A stretch of 38,160 nucleotides of DNA, taken from contig NZ_RFFI01000026.1 of the NCBI RefSeq assembly GCF_003696205.1, forward strand, positions 1 through 38,160. The letters are read 5' to 3'. Every line of letters starts with the position of its first letter. Position 1 is the first letter of the stretch. Below, piece by piece: positions 28,688-37,403 of the stretch. A program made the translations under genes and the position numbers. This DNA comes from Cellulomonas triticagri (GTDB lineage Bacteria; Actinomycetota; Actinomycetes; Actinomycetales; Cellulomonadaceae). The notes under the pieces were generated by a model that was given only the letters and a program-made list of their open reading frames with translations, had not been told where the DNA came from and ran no database searches.

Positions 28688-30571
28688 TCAGCGGCGGCCG
28701 TCGCCCCGGGGCGTGATCGGGGCGCTGCGGACCGAGCGGCGGGTCGGCGGGGCCGGGGGCTCGTCCTCGGCACCGACGGCGGGCTGCACCTGCGTCGCCT
28801 CCGTCGCCGGCTCGGACGCCGGCTCCGCGGGCACGGCGGGCTGGACCTGCGTCGCGTCGACCGTGCCGGTGTCCGCTGCCGTCGGGGTCGGTCCGGCACC
28901 CAGGTCCGCGAGCCGCTGGGTGTCGGTGGACAGCAGCCCGGCGGGCTCCTGCTCGGTGCCGGGCTCGCGGCCGGGCACCGTGATCGGCGCGGACGCCGCG
29001 CCGGTCGTGGACCCCGCGCCGGTGCCCGTGCCCGACGGGGTCGCACCGGTCTGGGCCTCCTCCTCGACGGGACCCTCCGCGTCGCCCTCGGGACGTGCCG
29101 GGGCCGGCCCGCCGGACGTCCGCAGCGGACCGGTGGCCCGGACCGGCGGGTCGACCGGCTCCGCGTCGGCCGCCGGGTCACCCTCGACGTGAAGGACGTC
29201 GTCCTCCCCCGCCCCGGCCGCACCCGGCTCGCCGGGCCCGCCCGCGACCTCGCCGTCCACCGCGCGCTGCTCGGCGGTCGTCGGGCGGCCGCCCGCGGCG
29301 TGCTCCTCGCGCTCGGCGATGACGTCCTCACCTGGCCCGGCGAACGACCGCGAGCGCTCCATGGCCTCGACGCTGCCGGTGAACAGCCGCGCGTCCTGCT
29401 GCCCCGACTCGGGTGCGGGGACGGCGGCGTGCGCGCCGGTAGCGGGACGAGCGGCCTCGCGGGGCTCCACGACGGGCAGCGGGGTGCCCCGGGTGGTCTC
29501 GATGCGGGTGCGCGGCAGACCCTGCGGCGCCTCGCGCTGCAGGTACGCGACCAGGCCCTCGCGCAGGTAGCACCGCAGGTCGAACAGGGTGGGGGCGTCG
29601 ACGGCGCTGGCGAGCGCTCGCAGCCGCACCCAGCCGTGCACGGCGTCGGTGACCTGGAGGATGCCGACGCGGTGGTCCCACAGGTCGGTGGCCTCCAGCA
29701 GCCGGTTGAGCTCGCCGCGCAGGTCGTCCACAGGGACCTGCCAGTCGACGTCGAGCTCGACGGTGCCGAGCAGGTCGGCGGCGCGGCGGGTCCAGTTCTC
29801 GAAAGGGGTCTGCGTGAAGTACGTGGACGGGAGGATGAGGCGGCGGTCGTCCCAGACGTGCACGACGACGTACGTCAGGGTGATCTCCTCGATCCGCCCC
29901 CACTCGTCGTCGGCGATGACGACGTCGTCCACCCGGATCGCGTCGGTGAAGGCGAGCTGCAGCCCGGCGAAGACGTTCGCGAGCGAGCTCTGCGCGGCGA
30001 GACCGGCGACGATGGACAGCACACCGGCCGAGGCCAGGAGGCTCGCGCCGAACGCGCTCACCCCGGGGAACGTCAGCAGCACGGCGGCGACGGCCACGAT
30101 CACCAGCACGGCGACGGTGATCCGGCGCAGCAGCTGCACCTGGGTGCGCACCCGGCGGGCGTGCCGGTTGTCCTTCACGTCCACCCGGTACCGGGACAGG
30201 GCGGCGTCCTCGACGACGAACGCGAGCGTCCCCACCAGCCAGGTCGCGGCGGCGATCAGGGCGATCAGCAGCACGTGCTGCAACGCCCCCATCCACCCGG
30301 ACGTCTCCCACAGCGCCCCCGGCACCGAGATGCGCAGGGCCACCCACACGGCGATGACGATGAGCACCGCCCGCAGCGGTTGCTTCGCCCGCCGGGCGAG
30401 GTCGGCGGCCACGAACGACTTGCGGGCCGCCGAACGGACGACGAACCCGACCGCCAGGGCGACCACGAACGCGATGAGGACCCCGCCGACGACGGACAGC
30501 ACCGGGACGATCCAGTCCCGGGCGGTGTCGACGGCCTCTTCTCCTGCTGCTGCTGGCATCACGGCGACCAT
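28688..30571 (-). CDS. MscS-family mechanosensitive channel with long disordered tail
   Basis: This is a 627-aa protein. Four to five membrane helices occupy residues ~15-200. The last is the pore helix with the glycine/alanine pattern VLSIVAGLAAQSSLANVFAG, followed by the MscS beta domain (AIRVDDVVIADDEWGRIEEI) and the cytoplasmic vestibule. From about residue 377 the remaining 250 residues are low-complexity, acidic and Pro/Ala/Thr-rich, with a repeated TQVQPAV motif. ATG 30571 is chosen as the first start before the membrane domain; ATG 30559 is an alternative. It would release solutes during hypo-osmotic shock. The tail's role is unknown. Confidence 0.87.
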   Translation of the reverse strand: MVAVMPAAAGEEAVDTARDWIVPVLSVVGGVLIAFVVALAVGFVVRSAARKSFVAADLARRAKQPLRAVLIVIAVWVALRISVPGALWETSGWMGALQHVLLIALIAAATWLVGTLAFVVEDAALSRYRVDVKDNRHARRVRTQVQLLRRITVAVLVIVAVAAVLLTFPGVSAFGASLLASAGVLSIVAGLAAQSSLANVFAGLQLAFTDAIRVDDVVIADDEWGRIEEITLTYVVVHVWDDRRLILPSTYFTQTPFENWTRRAADLLGTVELDVDWQVPVDDLRGELNRLLEATDLWDHRVGILQVTDAVHGWVRLRALASAVDAPTLFDLRCYLREGLVAYLQREAPQGLPRTRIETTRGTPLPVVEPREAARPATGAHAAVPAPESGQQDARLFTGSVEAMERSRSFAGPGEDVIAEREEHAAGGRPTTAEQRAVDGEVAGGPGEPGAAGAGEDDVLHVEGDPAADAEPVDPPVRATGPLRTSGGPAPARPEGDAEGPVEEEAQTGATPSGTGTGAGSTTGAASAPITVPGREPGTEQEPAGLLSTDTQRLADLGAGPTPTAADTGTVDATQVQPAVPAEPASEPATEATQVQPAVGAEDEPPAPPTRRSVRSAPITPRGDGRR

Positions 30572-30793
30572 CCGAACACGGCCGCCTCGCGGCCTCCACC
30601 GCAGGGCGGCGCCGGGGGCGACCCTGCGCACGACCTGCACATGCAGGAGCGCGGCGCCAGGACCGGGGTCTACTTCCTGACCTTCTCGGCTCCCGCCGGA
30701 ACGGAACCCGACCCGTGTCGAGGCCTTACCGTCAGGTCGGCCGCGCGGGTCGAGCGTATCCGGGTGCACGGGCCGAGCGGCCGGTCCGCTCGA

Positions 30794-31174
30794 TCAGGAG
30801 GAGGACCGCAGGCTCGGGAAGACCTGCTCCCACGCCGCGACGTGCCGAGCCGGTGGGCGCAGCTCGGGCCAGAGGCGCACCAGCGTGGGACCGTCCAGGA
30901 ACGTGATCAGGTCCTCGACGTCGCCTGCCTCGCGGATGACCCGGCTGTACATCCAGACCAGGTCCTCCGGGTCGCCGAGGTCGTAGTCTCGGCGGCCGGA
31001 CCACTCCAGGTGGATCGGGAGAGTCATCCGCCCGGCCACCGGACCACGCAGATCGGCGAGCGAGGTCGGCGTGACGGGCTCGGGCTGGTGTCGCTCCCAG
31101 GCACCGCGCGCCACCGGTCCGAACGCCACCTCGACCACCCCCTTCTCGAGCACGCTACCCACGGCGGCGCTCAC
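30794..31174 (-). CDS. Hypothetical 126-aa protein
   Basis: This is a small soluble protein with the central block LPIHLEWSGRRDYDLGDP, then DLVWMYSRVIREAGDVEDL and VRLWPELRPPARHVAAWE. The arrangement looks like a recurring actinobacterial hypothetical family, but I know of no function. GTG 31174 has no strong ribosome site. The codon usage is slightly less biased than that of its neighbours, compatible with an accessory gene. Confidence 0.65.
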   Translation of the reverse strand: MSAAVGSVLEKGVVEVAFGPVARGAWERHQPEPVTPTSLADLRGPVAGRMTLPIHLEWSGRRDYDLGDPEDLVWMYSRVIREAGDVEDLITFLDGPTLVRLWPELRPPARHVAAWEQVFPSLRSSS

Positions 31175-31237
31175 GCGGGTGGCGCACCGCCCCGGCGCAG
31201 GTCAGCATGAGCGCACCCGACACCCCGGAGGACGCCC

Positions 31238-32251
31238 GTGCCCACCAGCCGCAACCCCCGCGTGTGCGTGCTCGCGCCCACGCCCCTGCTGACCGTGACC
31301 CTGGAGAACGGGTCGGACGACGACTCCCCCGAGGTGCACGTCCACCCCGGCGGGCAGGGCCTGTGGGTGGCGCGCATGGCGTACTCGCTGGGCGCGCACG
31401 TGGTGGTCTGCGGGCCGTTCGGCGGGGAGACGGGCACGGTGCTGGGGCACCTCGCCGAGGAGGAGCACCTGCAGGTCCGCCGCATCGGGTACGCGGGCGG
31501 CAACGGCGCCTACCTGCACGACCGGCGCGGCGGGGAGCGCACGGAGCTGGCGTTCATGCCCCCGGCCCGCCTGGACCGGCACGAGCTCGACGACCTGTAC
31601 GGCACGGTGCTGGTGGAGGCCCTGGACGCTGACGTGTGCGTGATCACCGGCGCGTACCCGTCGCCGCTGCTGCCCGCGGAGTTCTTCGGGCGCCTCGTCG
31701 GGGACCTGCGCGCCGCCGGGGTGAAGACGGTCGCGGACCTGTCCGGCAAGGCCGCCGCGGAGGCCGCGAAGGCCGGGGTGGACGTGCTGAAGATGTCGCA
31801 CGAGGAGCTGATCGAGGCCGGGATGGCCGAGGACGAGTCGGTGGAGTCGCTGCGCGAGGGTGCGCGGCGGCTGCTGCGCCCGGAGCCCGGGCTGCCCGAG
31901 GGGCACGGCGACGAGTTCCCCGACGAGCCGCTGGAGGTCGACACGGACGCCCCCGGGCAGGTCGGCGCGATGATGGTGTCCCGTGCGGCGGAGCCCGCGC
32001 TGCTGGTCACGGCGTCCGGGGTGTCGGAGGTCGTCGCCCCGTCGGTGACGACGGTGGACCCGCGCGGCGCCGGGGACTCGATGACGGCGGGCATGGCCGT
32101 GGGTGTCGGGCGCGGGCTGCGGCTCACCGAGGCCGCCAGGCTGGGCGCCGCCGCGGGCGCGCTGAACGTCACCCGGCGCGGTCTCGGCACGGGGCACCGG
32201 GAGCAGATCGAGCGGTTCGCGGAGCAGATCACGGTCCGCGAGGTCGGCTGA
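31238..32251 (+). CDS. PfkB-family carbohydrate kinase
   Basis: This is a 337-aa ribokinase/phosphofructokinase-B family kinase. The N-terminal signature HPGGQGLWVARMAYSLGA (residues ~35-52) binds sugar, and the C-terminal DPRGAGDSMTAGMAVG (~275-290) provides the catalytic Asp and anion hole GAGDS. The opening VCVLAPTPLLTVTL replaces the usual TLNPALD of 1-phosphofructokinases, so substrate is uncertain; the closest look is the fruK/lacC branch. An insertion near residues 205-240 (EPGLPEGHGDEFPDE) is acidic. GTG 31238 follows GGAGG. surE lies 61 bp downstream. Confidence 0.85.
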   Translation: MPTSRNPRVCVLAPTPLLTVTLENGSDDDSPEVHVHPGGQGLWVARMAYSLGAHVVVCGPFGGETGTVLGHLAEEEHLQVRRIGYAGGNGAYLHDRRGGERTELAFMPPARLDRHELDDLYGTVLVEALDADVCVITGAYPSPLLPAEFFGRLVGDLRAAGVKTVADLSGKAAAEAAKAGVDVLKMSHEELIEAGMAEDESVESLREGARRLLRPEPGLPEGHGDEFPDEPLEVDTDAPGQVGAMMVSRAAEPALLVTASGVSEVVAPSVTTVDPRGAGDSMTAGMAVGVGRGLRLTEAARLGAAAGALNVTRRGLGTGHREQIERFAEQITVREVG

Positions 32252-32312
32252 GCGCGCGCGTCCGCCGCCCGGACGGCAGGGTGGAGAGCGCACGCCGACG
32301 AGAGGAGCGAGG

Positions 32313-33083
32313 ATGCGGGTCCTGGTCACGAACGACGACGGGATCGAGTCCCCCGGCCTCGCGGTGCTGGCCCGCGCCGCGCTGGACGCCGGGGCCGACG
32401 AGGTGGTGGTCGCCGCACCGGCGCGGGACTCCAGCGGCGCGAGCGCGTCGCTGCTGGGCGCCGAGCAGGACGGGCGGCTGCTGGTCGAGCGCACGGACGC
32501 CCCCGACCTGCCGGACGGGGTGACGTCGTACGCGGTGCGCGCGGCCCCGGCGCTGATCGCGTTCGTCGCGGCGCACGGCGGGTTCGGCCCGAAGCCGGAC
32601 CTGGTGCTGTCCGGCGTGAACCGCGGGGCGAACACCGGGCACGCGGTCCTGCACTCCGGCACCGTCGGGGCGGCGCTGTCCGCCGCGACGCACGGCATCC
32701 GGGGTGTCGCGGTGTCCCTCGCGGACGCCCGCCCGCAGCACTGGGACACCGCCGGGCTGTACACCCGGCACGTGCTGGACTGGCTGGCGGACCGCCCCCA
32801 CCTGCCCGACCGGGTGGTGAACCTCAACGTCCCCGACCGCCCCGCCGCCGAGGTCCGCGGGCTGCGCAAGGCGCCGCTCGCCGCGTTCGGCGCGGTGCAG
32901 GCGCGGGTGCACGAGGTGGAGCACGGCAACCTCATGCTGACCTACGCGGAGCACGGCGGGTCGCAGGAGCCGGACACCGACGCGGGCCTGCTGCTGCGCG
33001 GCTGGGCGACCGTGACCCTGGTGCACGCGCCCGCGTTCGACGCGGACGCCGACCTGCCGGAGCGGGACGCGCCGCTGCTCTGA
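32313..33083 (+). CDS. surE: 5'/3'-nucleotidase SurE
   Basis: This is a 256-aa metal-dependent phosphatase that dephosphorylates nucleoside monophosphates in the cytoplasm. The N-terminal VLVTNDDG supplies the metal-binding Asp pair (D8, D9), DSSGAS carries the conserved Ser, and LVLSGVNRGANTG supplies the metal-binding Asn near residue 95. The length is normal. ATG 32313 follows GAGAGGAG. It converges with the carotenoid operon, with 19 bp between ends and no visible terminator. Confidence 0.93.
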   Translation: MRVLVTNDDGIESPGLAVLARAALDAGADEVVVAAPARDSSGASASLLGAEQDGRLLVERTDAPDLPDGVTSYAVRAAPALIAFVAAHGGFGPKPDLVLSGVNRGANTGHAVLHSGTVGAALSAATHGIRGVAVSLADARPQHWDTAGLYTRHVLDWLADRPHLPDRVVNLNVPDRPAAEVRGLRKAPLAAFGAVQARVHEVEHGNLMLTYAEHGGSQEPDTDAGLLLRGWATVTLVHAPAFDADADLPERDAPLL

Positions 33084-33102
33084 ACGCGCGGCCCGGGGCG
33101 CC

Positions 33103-33972
33103 TCAGGTCAGCGCGACCGCGATCAGCAGCATCGTCACGAGGAACCCGACGACGAGGTTGAGCCACAGGAACGTCCGCCACCCGGCGTTGGCCCGCTCGC
33201 AGTCCGCGTCCCGCACGGACCAGAACCGCGCCGTGCTGACCGCGTAGGCCAGCGGCAGCACCGCGGCGAGCACCCCGGGCCACGGCAGCACCAGCAGCAC
33301 GCCCGCCGCGAGCACGTAGCCGACGGTCGCGGCGACGACGGTGGCGTGCGCGCCCAGCACCGTGGCGACGGACCCGATGCCGCCCTCGCGGTCGGCCCGC
33401 ACGTCCTGCACGGCCCCGAACGCGTGCGACGCCATGCCCCACAGCACGAACGCGACCAGCACCGGCCAGGTGGTGCGCGCCCCGAGGTCCGCGCCGACCA
33501 GCACGAGGGCGTACAGCAGCGGCCCGACGAAGTGCATCGCCGACGTCGCCGAGTCCAGCACCGGGCGCTCCTTGAACCGCAGCACCGGCGCCGAGTACGC
33601 GACGACGAGGAACACCACCAGCGCGAGCACCAGCCCCGCCGCGAGCGACCCCACGGCCAGCAGGTACACGAGGAACGGCAGCACGGACAGCGCGCTCGCC
33701 CACAGGATGCGGCGGTGCACGGCCCGGGCCTGCTCGGGGGCGACGAGCCCGCCCTCGATGCCGCCCTTGCGGGGGTTGCGCAGGTCGGACGCGTAGTCGA
33801 AGACGTCGTTCACGCCGTACATCAGCAGGTTGTACGGGATCAGGAAGAACAGCGTCCCGAGCACGAACGTCAGGTCCACCCGGCCGCCGGTGGCCAGCAG
33901 GTACCCGGCGGCGAACGGGTAGGCGGTGTTGATCCAGGAGAACGGCCGGGACGCGGCGAGCACCTGCCTCAC
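33103..33972 (-). CDS. crtEb: Lycopene elongase (UbiA-family prenyltransferase)
   Basis: This 289-aa membrane prenyltransferase adds C5 prenyl units to both ends of lycopene, giving flavuxanthin-type C50 intermediates. Both Asp-rich motifs are present, NDVFDYASD (residues ~54-62) and DVRADREGG (~190-198), among about eight membrane helices. GTG 33972 overlaps the crtYf stop (GTGA). It is the last gene of the operon, the position it has in Corynebacterium. The exact ring type made afterwards depends on the cyclase subunits. Confidence 0.9.
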   Translation of the reverse strand: MRQVLAASRPFSWINTAYPFAAGYLLATGGRVDLTFVLGTLFFLIPYNLLMYGVNDVFDYASDLRNPRKGGIEGGLVAPEQARAVHRRILWASALSVLPFLVYLLAVGSLAAGLVLALVVFLVVAYSAPVLRFKERPVLDSATSAMHFVGPLLYALVLVGADLGARTTWPVLVAFVLWGMASHAFGAVQDVRADREGGIGSVATVLGAHATVVAATVGYVLAAGVLLVLPWPGVLAAVLPLAYAVSTARFWSVRDADCERANAGWRTFLWLNLVVGFLVTMLLIAVALT

Positions 33973-34310
33973 GCGGCGTCCGTCCCCTCGGTCGGGTCGG
34001 CGGTCGGGCCGGTCGCGCGCGCGGCGGACCGTCGCTCGAGCACGGTCCACAGCACCGGCATCGCGAGCGACGCGGCGAGGGCGTAGGCGAAGTCCTCCAG
34101 CGGAGCCCCCCACAGGTAGACGCCGAGGATCTTGTCCTCGGCGTAGACGTACAGGTCGGCGGCGATCATCAGGGTGTCGAACACCATGGTCAGCACGCAC
34201 ATCACGAGCGCCCCGCCGACCAGCGGCCCGGGGCGCATCCCGCGCAGCACCCGCCACGACACGGCGAGCAGCACCGCGAGGACGATCACGTTCATGACGA
34301 TGTTGGTCAC
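33969..34310 (-). CDS. crtYf: C50 carotenoid cyclase subunit (CrtYf-like)
   Basis: This 113-aa protein with three membrane helices is the second subunit of the heterodimeric C50 carotenoid cyclase. The PLEDFAYAL motif (residues ~70-78) matches the PxE(D/E) catalytic motif of this lycopene cyclase class. The C-terminal tail is polar. GTG 34310 overlaps the crtYe stop by 4 bp. Whether it produces epsilon or gamma rings cannot be decided from sequence. Confidence 0.85.
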   Translation of the reverse strand: MTNIVMNVIVLAVLLAVSWRVLRGMRPGPLVGGALVMCVLTMVFDTLMIAADLYVYAEDKILGVYLWGAPLEDFAYALAASLAMPVLWTVLERRSAARATGPTADPTEGTDAA

Positions 34311-34666
34311 CGGGCCCCCTCCCCCGCGGCGGTGCGCCCGGCCCGGTGCTCGGCGACGCGCACCAGCCCGCGCCACGCCAGCAGCGCGTTGTAGGACAGC
34401 AGAGTGAGGAAGACGGCCTCCTCGACGGGCAGGTCCGGCGCGAGCAGCAGCCCGGTCATGTGCGGGCTCTCGCCGCGCGCGAAGATCCCGAGCAGCAGAC
34501 CGGCGACGTCCCACAGCAGGAACCCGAGGACGCCGACGCCGACGCACGCGGCGGCCCGGCGGGGGTGCGCCCAGAACGCGAGCCGCCACCGGCGGTCGAT
34601 GACCGCGAGGCCGCCGAGGGCGACCGCGAGCGCGGCGAGGTAGCCGAACCCGGCCAGGGCGATCAC
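34307..34666 (-). CDS. crtYe: C50 carotenoid cyclase subunit (CrtYe-like)
   Basis: This 119-aa protein with three membrane helices is the first subunit of the heterodimeric cyclase. The motif LPVEEAVFL near residues 78-86 carries the expected PxEE glutamates. GTG 34666 overlaps the crtI stop (GTGA), and its stop overlaps crtYf. Both subunits are normally needed together. Confidence 0.85.
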   Translation of the reverse strand: MIALAGFGYLAALAVALGGLAVIDRRWRLAFWAHPRRAAACVGVGVLGFLLWDVAGLLLGIFARGESPHMTGLLLAPDLPVEEAVFLTLLSYNALLAWRGLVRVAEHRAGRTAAGEGAR

Positions 34667-36387
34667 GCGCGGGTGCCGTCGACGTCGACCACGCCGGTGC
34701 GCGGGTCGAGGCGGACCGTCCCGGGGCGGGCGGTGCCGGTGTGCTCGGTCCACGCCCCGCGGCTGCGGGCCGCGTCGAGGTAGCCGCGGCGCAGCGGGGT
34801 CGGCAGCGGGTGCGGGGAGGTCTCGCCGAGCAGCCGCTTGGCGACGAGCTCCGCGCCGATGAGGCACATGGGCAGGCCCACTCCGGGGACGGTGTTCCCG
34901 CCGACGTGCAGCAGGTTCGGCACCCGGGGCGAGCGGTCGGCGGGCCGGAACATCGCGCTCTGCGCGAGCGTGTGCTCCATGCCGAGCGCGGACCCGCGCC
35001 AGGACGAGAAGTCGCGGGCGAAGTCGGCGGGGCCGACGACCCGCCGGGTCACGACGCGCTCGCGCAGGTCGGGGATGCCCGCCCACCGCGCGACCTGGTC
35101 GAGGTACCGGTCGGCGTACGAGTCGAGCTCGGCCTGCCCCGCGTCGCCCGCACCGATCGACGGGTCGGCGGGGAACGGGACGAGGACGAACAGGTTCTCG
35201 TGCCCGTCCGGCGCGGCGTCGTCATCGGTCGCGGTGGTGCGCGAGACGTACAGCGACGCGACGTCGGGCACCCGCAGGTCCTCGGCCGGGGTGGCGCGGC
35301 CGGGCCCGAGGATGGCGTCGAAGTTGCCCGGCCAGTCGCGCGTGAAGAACAGCGAGTGGTGCGCGAGCTCCGGCAGGCTGCCCCGCACGCCCGCCATGAT
35401 CAGCAGCGCCGAGATGCCGGGCCCCTTGTCCTGCCACCACGGCTCGGGGTGGGTGCGGTGCTCGGGGGCGAGCAGCGCCGTCTCGGTGTGGAACAGGTCG
35501 GCGCCGGACACGACGACGTCGGCGGGAACGACCTCCCCGGACGCCAGGCGCACGCCGCGGGCGTGGCCGGTGCGGCGCGGGTGCCGGATGGAGCGCGGGG
35601 CGTCGTCCACCAGCACCTCGGCGACGTCCGCCCCCGTGCGGATCCGCACCCCCTGCGCCACGGCCAGCCGCTCGATGGCCTCGATGACCGTGTACATGCC
35701 GCCGCGCGGGTAGTACACGCCGTCCACGAGGTCGAGGTGGCTCATCAGCGAGTACAGCGCGGGCACCCGGTACGGCGACGACCCGAGGAACACCGCGTGG
35801 TAGCCGAGCGCCTGCCGCAGCACGGGGTGCTCGGTGACCTTCTCGATCTTCTGGGCCAGGCTCTGCGTCAGCAGCGTGGCGAGCGTCCCGCCGCGCCGGG
35901 CGACGTCCAGGTCCACCGCTCGGTCCATCCGCTCGAACGTCGTGTAGAGGAAGTGGTCCAGCGCGGTCCGGTACGCCTCGGTCGACTGCTCGGTGTACTT
36001 CCGCACGGCCTCGCCCGCGCCCGGCTCCAGGGCGTCGAACGTCGCGTGGTTGCGCTCCGGGTCGTCCGTCACGTCGAACGGGCGGGACGGGCCAGCCCCG
36101 GCCTCCGGCTCGGGGAACAGGCGGTAGGCCGTGGGCAGCCGCACCAGGTCGACGTGGTCCTCGATGCGCTCGCCGAACAGGGCGAAGTAGTGCGCGAAGA
36201 CCTCGGGCATGAAGTAGAACGACGGCCCGGTGTCGAACCGGAAGCCGTCCAGGTCGAGCGTGCCCGCGCGCCCGCCGACGCGCTCGTGCCGCTCCAGCAG
36301 CGTGACGTCCGCGCCACCCCGCGCGAGCAGCGCCGCGGTCGCGAGGCCGCCGATCCCGCCGCCGACCACGACCACCCGGTTCGTCAC
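34663..36387 (-). CDS. crtI: Phytoene desaturase
   Basis: This 574-aa FAD-dependent enzyme converts phytoene to lycopene. The N-terminal dinucleotide fold is VVVVGGGIGGLATAALLARGG. The C-terminal carotenoid-oxidoreductase signature is GGNTVPGVGLPMCLIGAELV (residues ~510-530). About 45 extra residues follow. GTG 36387 overlaps the crtB stop by 4 bp. Operon position and sequence agree with a four-step bacterial desaturase. Confidence 0.95.
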   Translation of the reverse strand: MTNRVVVVGGGIGGLATAALLARGGADVTLLERHERVGGRAGTLDLDGFRFDTGPSFYFMPEVFAHYFALFGERIEDHVDLVRLPTAYRLFPEPEAGAGPSRPFDVTDDPERNHATFDALEPGAGEAVRKYTEQSTEAYRTALDHFLYTTFERMDRAVDLDVARRGGTLATLLTQSLAQKIEKVTEHPVLRQALGYHAVFLGSSPYRVPALYSLMSHLDLVDGVYYPRGGMYTVIEAIERLAVAQGVRIRTGADVAEVLVDDAPRSIRHPRRTGHARGVRLASGEVVPADVVVSGADLFHTETALLAPEHRTHPEPWWQDKGPGISALLIMAGVRGSLPELAHHSLFFTRDWPGNFDAILGPGRATPAEDLRVPDVASLYVSRTTATDDDAAPDGHENLFVLVPFPADPSIGAGDAGQAELDSYADRYLDQVARWAGIPDLRERVVTRRVVGPADFARDFSSWRGSALGMEHTLAQSAMFRPADRSPRVPNLLHVGGNTVPGVGLPMCLIGAELVAKRLLGETSPHPLPTPLRRGYLDAARSRGAWTEHTGTARPGTVRLDPRTGVVDVDGTRA

Positions 36388-37403
36388 GCCCTGCCTCCGT
36401 CGTCCGTCGTCTGCGTCCTCGTGCTGCTCGTGCGTCCCGCGACCCGGTCGCGCACCGCACCCGCCGCCTGCGTCCCGAGCACCCCCGCGAGCACCGCGAC
36501 CTTGCGCGGGGTGCTGACCCGCACCCGGCGCGCGAGCACCTGCTCGGGCGGGGTCGCGGCGAGGTCGGCGAGCAGCCGGTCGTAGAGCGCCAGCGTGGCG
36601 CTGACGGCGGTCCGGGCGCGGCGCGGCAGGTCGGGCAGCGCCGCGCGCGCCCGGGCCAGGTCGTCGCCGATCTCGGCGAGGATGTCCGCGAGCTGCGCGT
36701 CGGTCGGTCCCTGCGGGCCCACGCCCGGGAAGTAGCACCGGCCGAGCTCGCCGGAGTCGGCGCCGAGGTCGCGCAGGAAGTTGATCTTCTGGAACGCCGC
36801 CCCCAGCGCGCGGGCGCCGGCCACCGTGGCGGCGTCGGGTCGGCGCACCGGCTCACCGGGTCGGCGGTCGGCGTTGAGGAACACCTGCAGGCACATCAGC
36901 CCGACGACCTCCGCCGAGCCGTACACGTACCGCTCGTAGGACTCCCGGTCGTGCACCCGCACCGTGAGGTCGGCGCGCATCGAGGCGAAGAACGGGTCGA
37001 CCTCGGCGGCGCCGATGCCGGTGCGCCGGGCGGTGCGCGCGAAGGCGTGCACGACGAGGTTGGTCGAGTACCCGGAGGCCAGCGCCCGGGCGGTCTGCGC
37101 CTCGAGCTCGTCCAGCAGGTCGCCCGCGTCGTCGCCGCCGCGGGTGTCCACGACCTCGTCGGCGATCCGGACCAGCGCGTACACGGCCTCGATGTCCCGG
37201 CGGGCGCGCGGGCCGAGCAGCCGGGTGCCGAGCCCGAACGACGTCGAGTAGCCCGCGAGCACCGTCCCGGACGCCCGGGCGGCGGTGCGGTCGTAGAGCA
37301 CGGCCGAGGCGGCGCGCACCCCGGCGTCCGCCGCGGGGGTGCTGGTCGCGTCGGGGCGGTCCGCGCTCCCGCGGGTGCGGGGCGCGGGACGCAGCGCGGT
37401 CAC
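36384..37403 (-). CDS. crtB: Phytoene synthase
   Basis: This 339-aa squalene/phytoene synthase joins two GGPP molecules. Landmarks are AGYSTSFGLGTRLL, the first Asp-rich motif in YALVRIADEVVD (residues ~75-86) and the second in FQKINFLRDLGADSGELGR (~208-226). A 35-residue Pro/Ala-rich N-terminal extension is present. The C-terminal tail is Thr/Arg-rich and may be disordered. GTG 37403 overlaps the crtE stop. Confidence 0.94.
   Translation of the reverse strand: MTALRPAPRTRGSADRPDATSTPAADAGVRAASAVLYDRTAARASGTVLAGYSTSFGLGTRLLGPRARRDIEAVYALVRIADEVVDTRGGDDAGDLLDELEAQTARALASGYSTNLVVHAFARTARRTGIGAAEVDPFFASMRADLTVRVHDRESYERYVYGSAEVVGLMCLQVFLNADRRPGEPVRRPDAATVAGARALGAAFQKINFLRDLGADSGELGRCYFPGVGPQGPTDAQLADILAEIGDDLARARAALPDLPRRARTAVSATLALYDRLLADLAATPPEQVLARRVRVSTPRKVAVLAGVLGTQAAGAVRDRVAGRTSSTRTQTTDDGGRA

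Noticed and set aside
30572-30769. N-terminal extension of the MscS channel
   Set aside because: The added residues are Arg/Gly-rich without hydrophobic or conserved features; the start at 30571 precedes the membrane domain directly.
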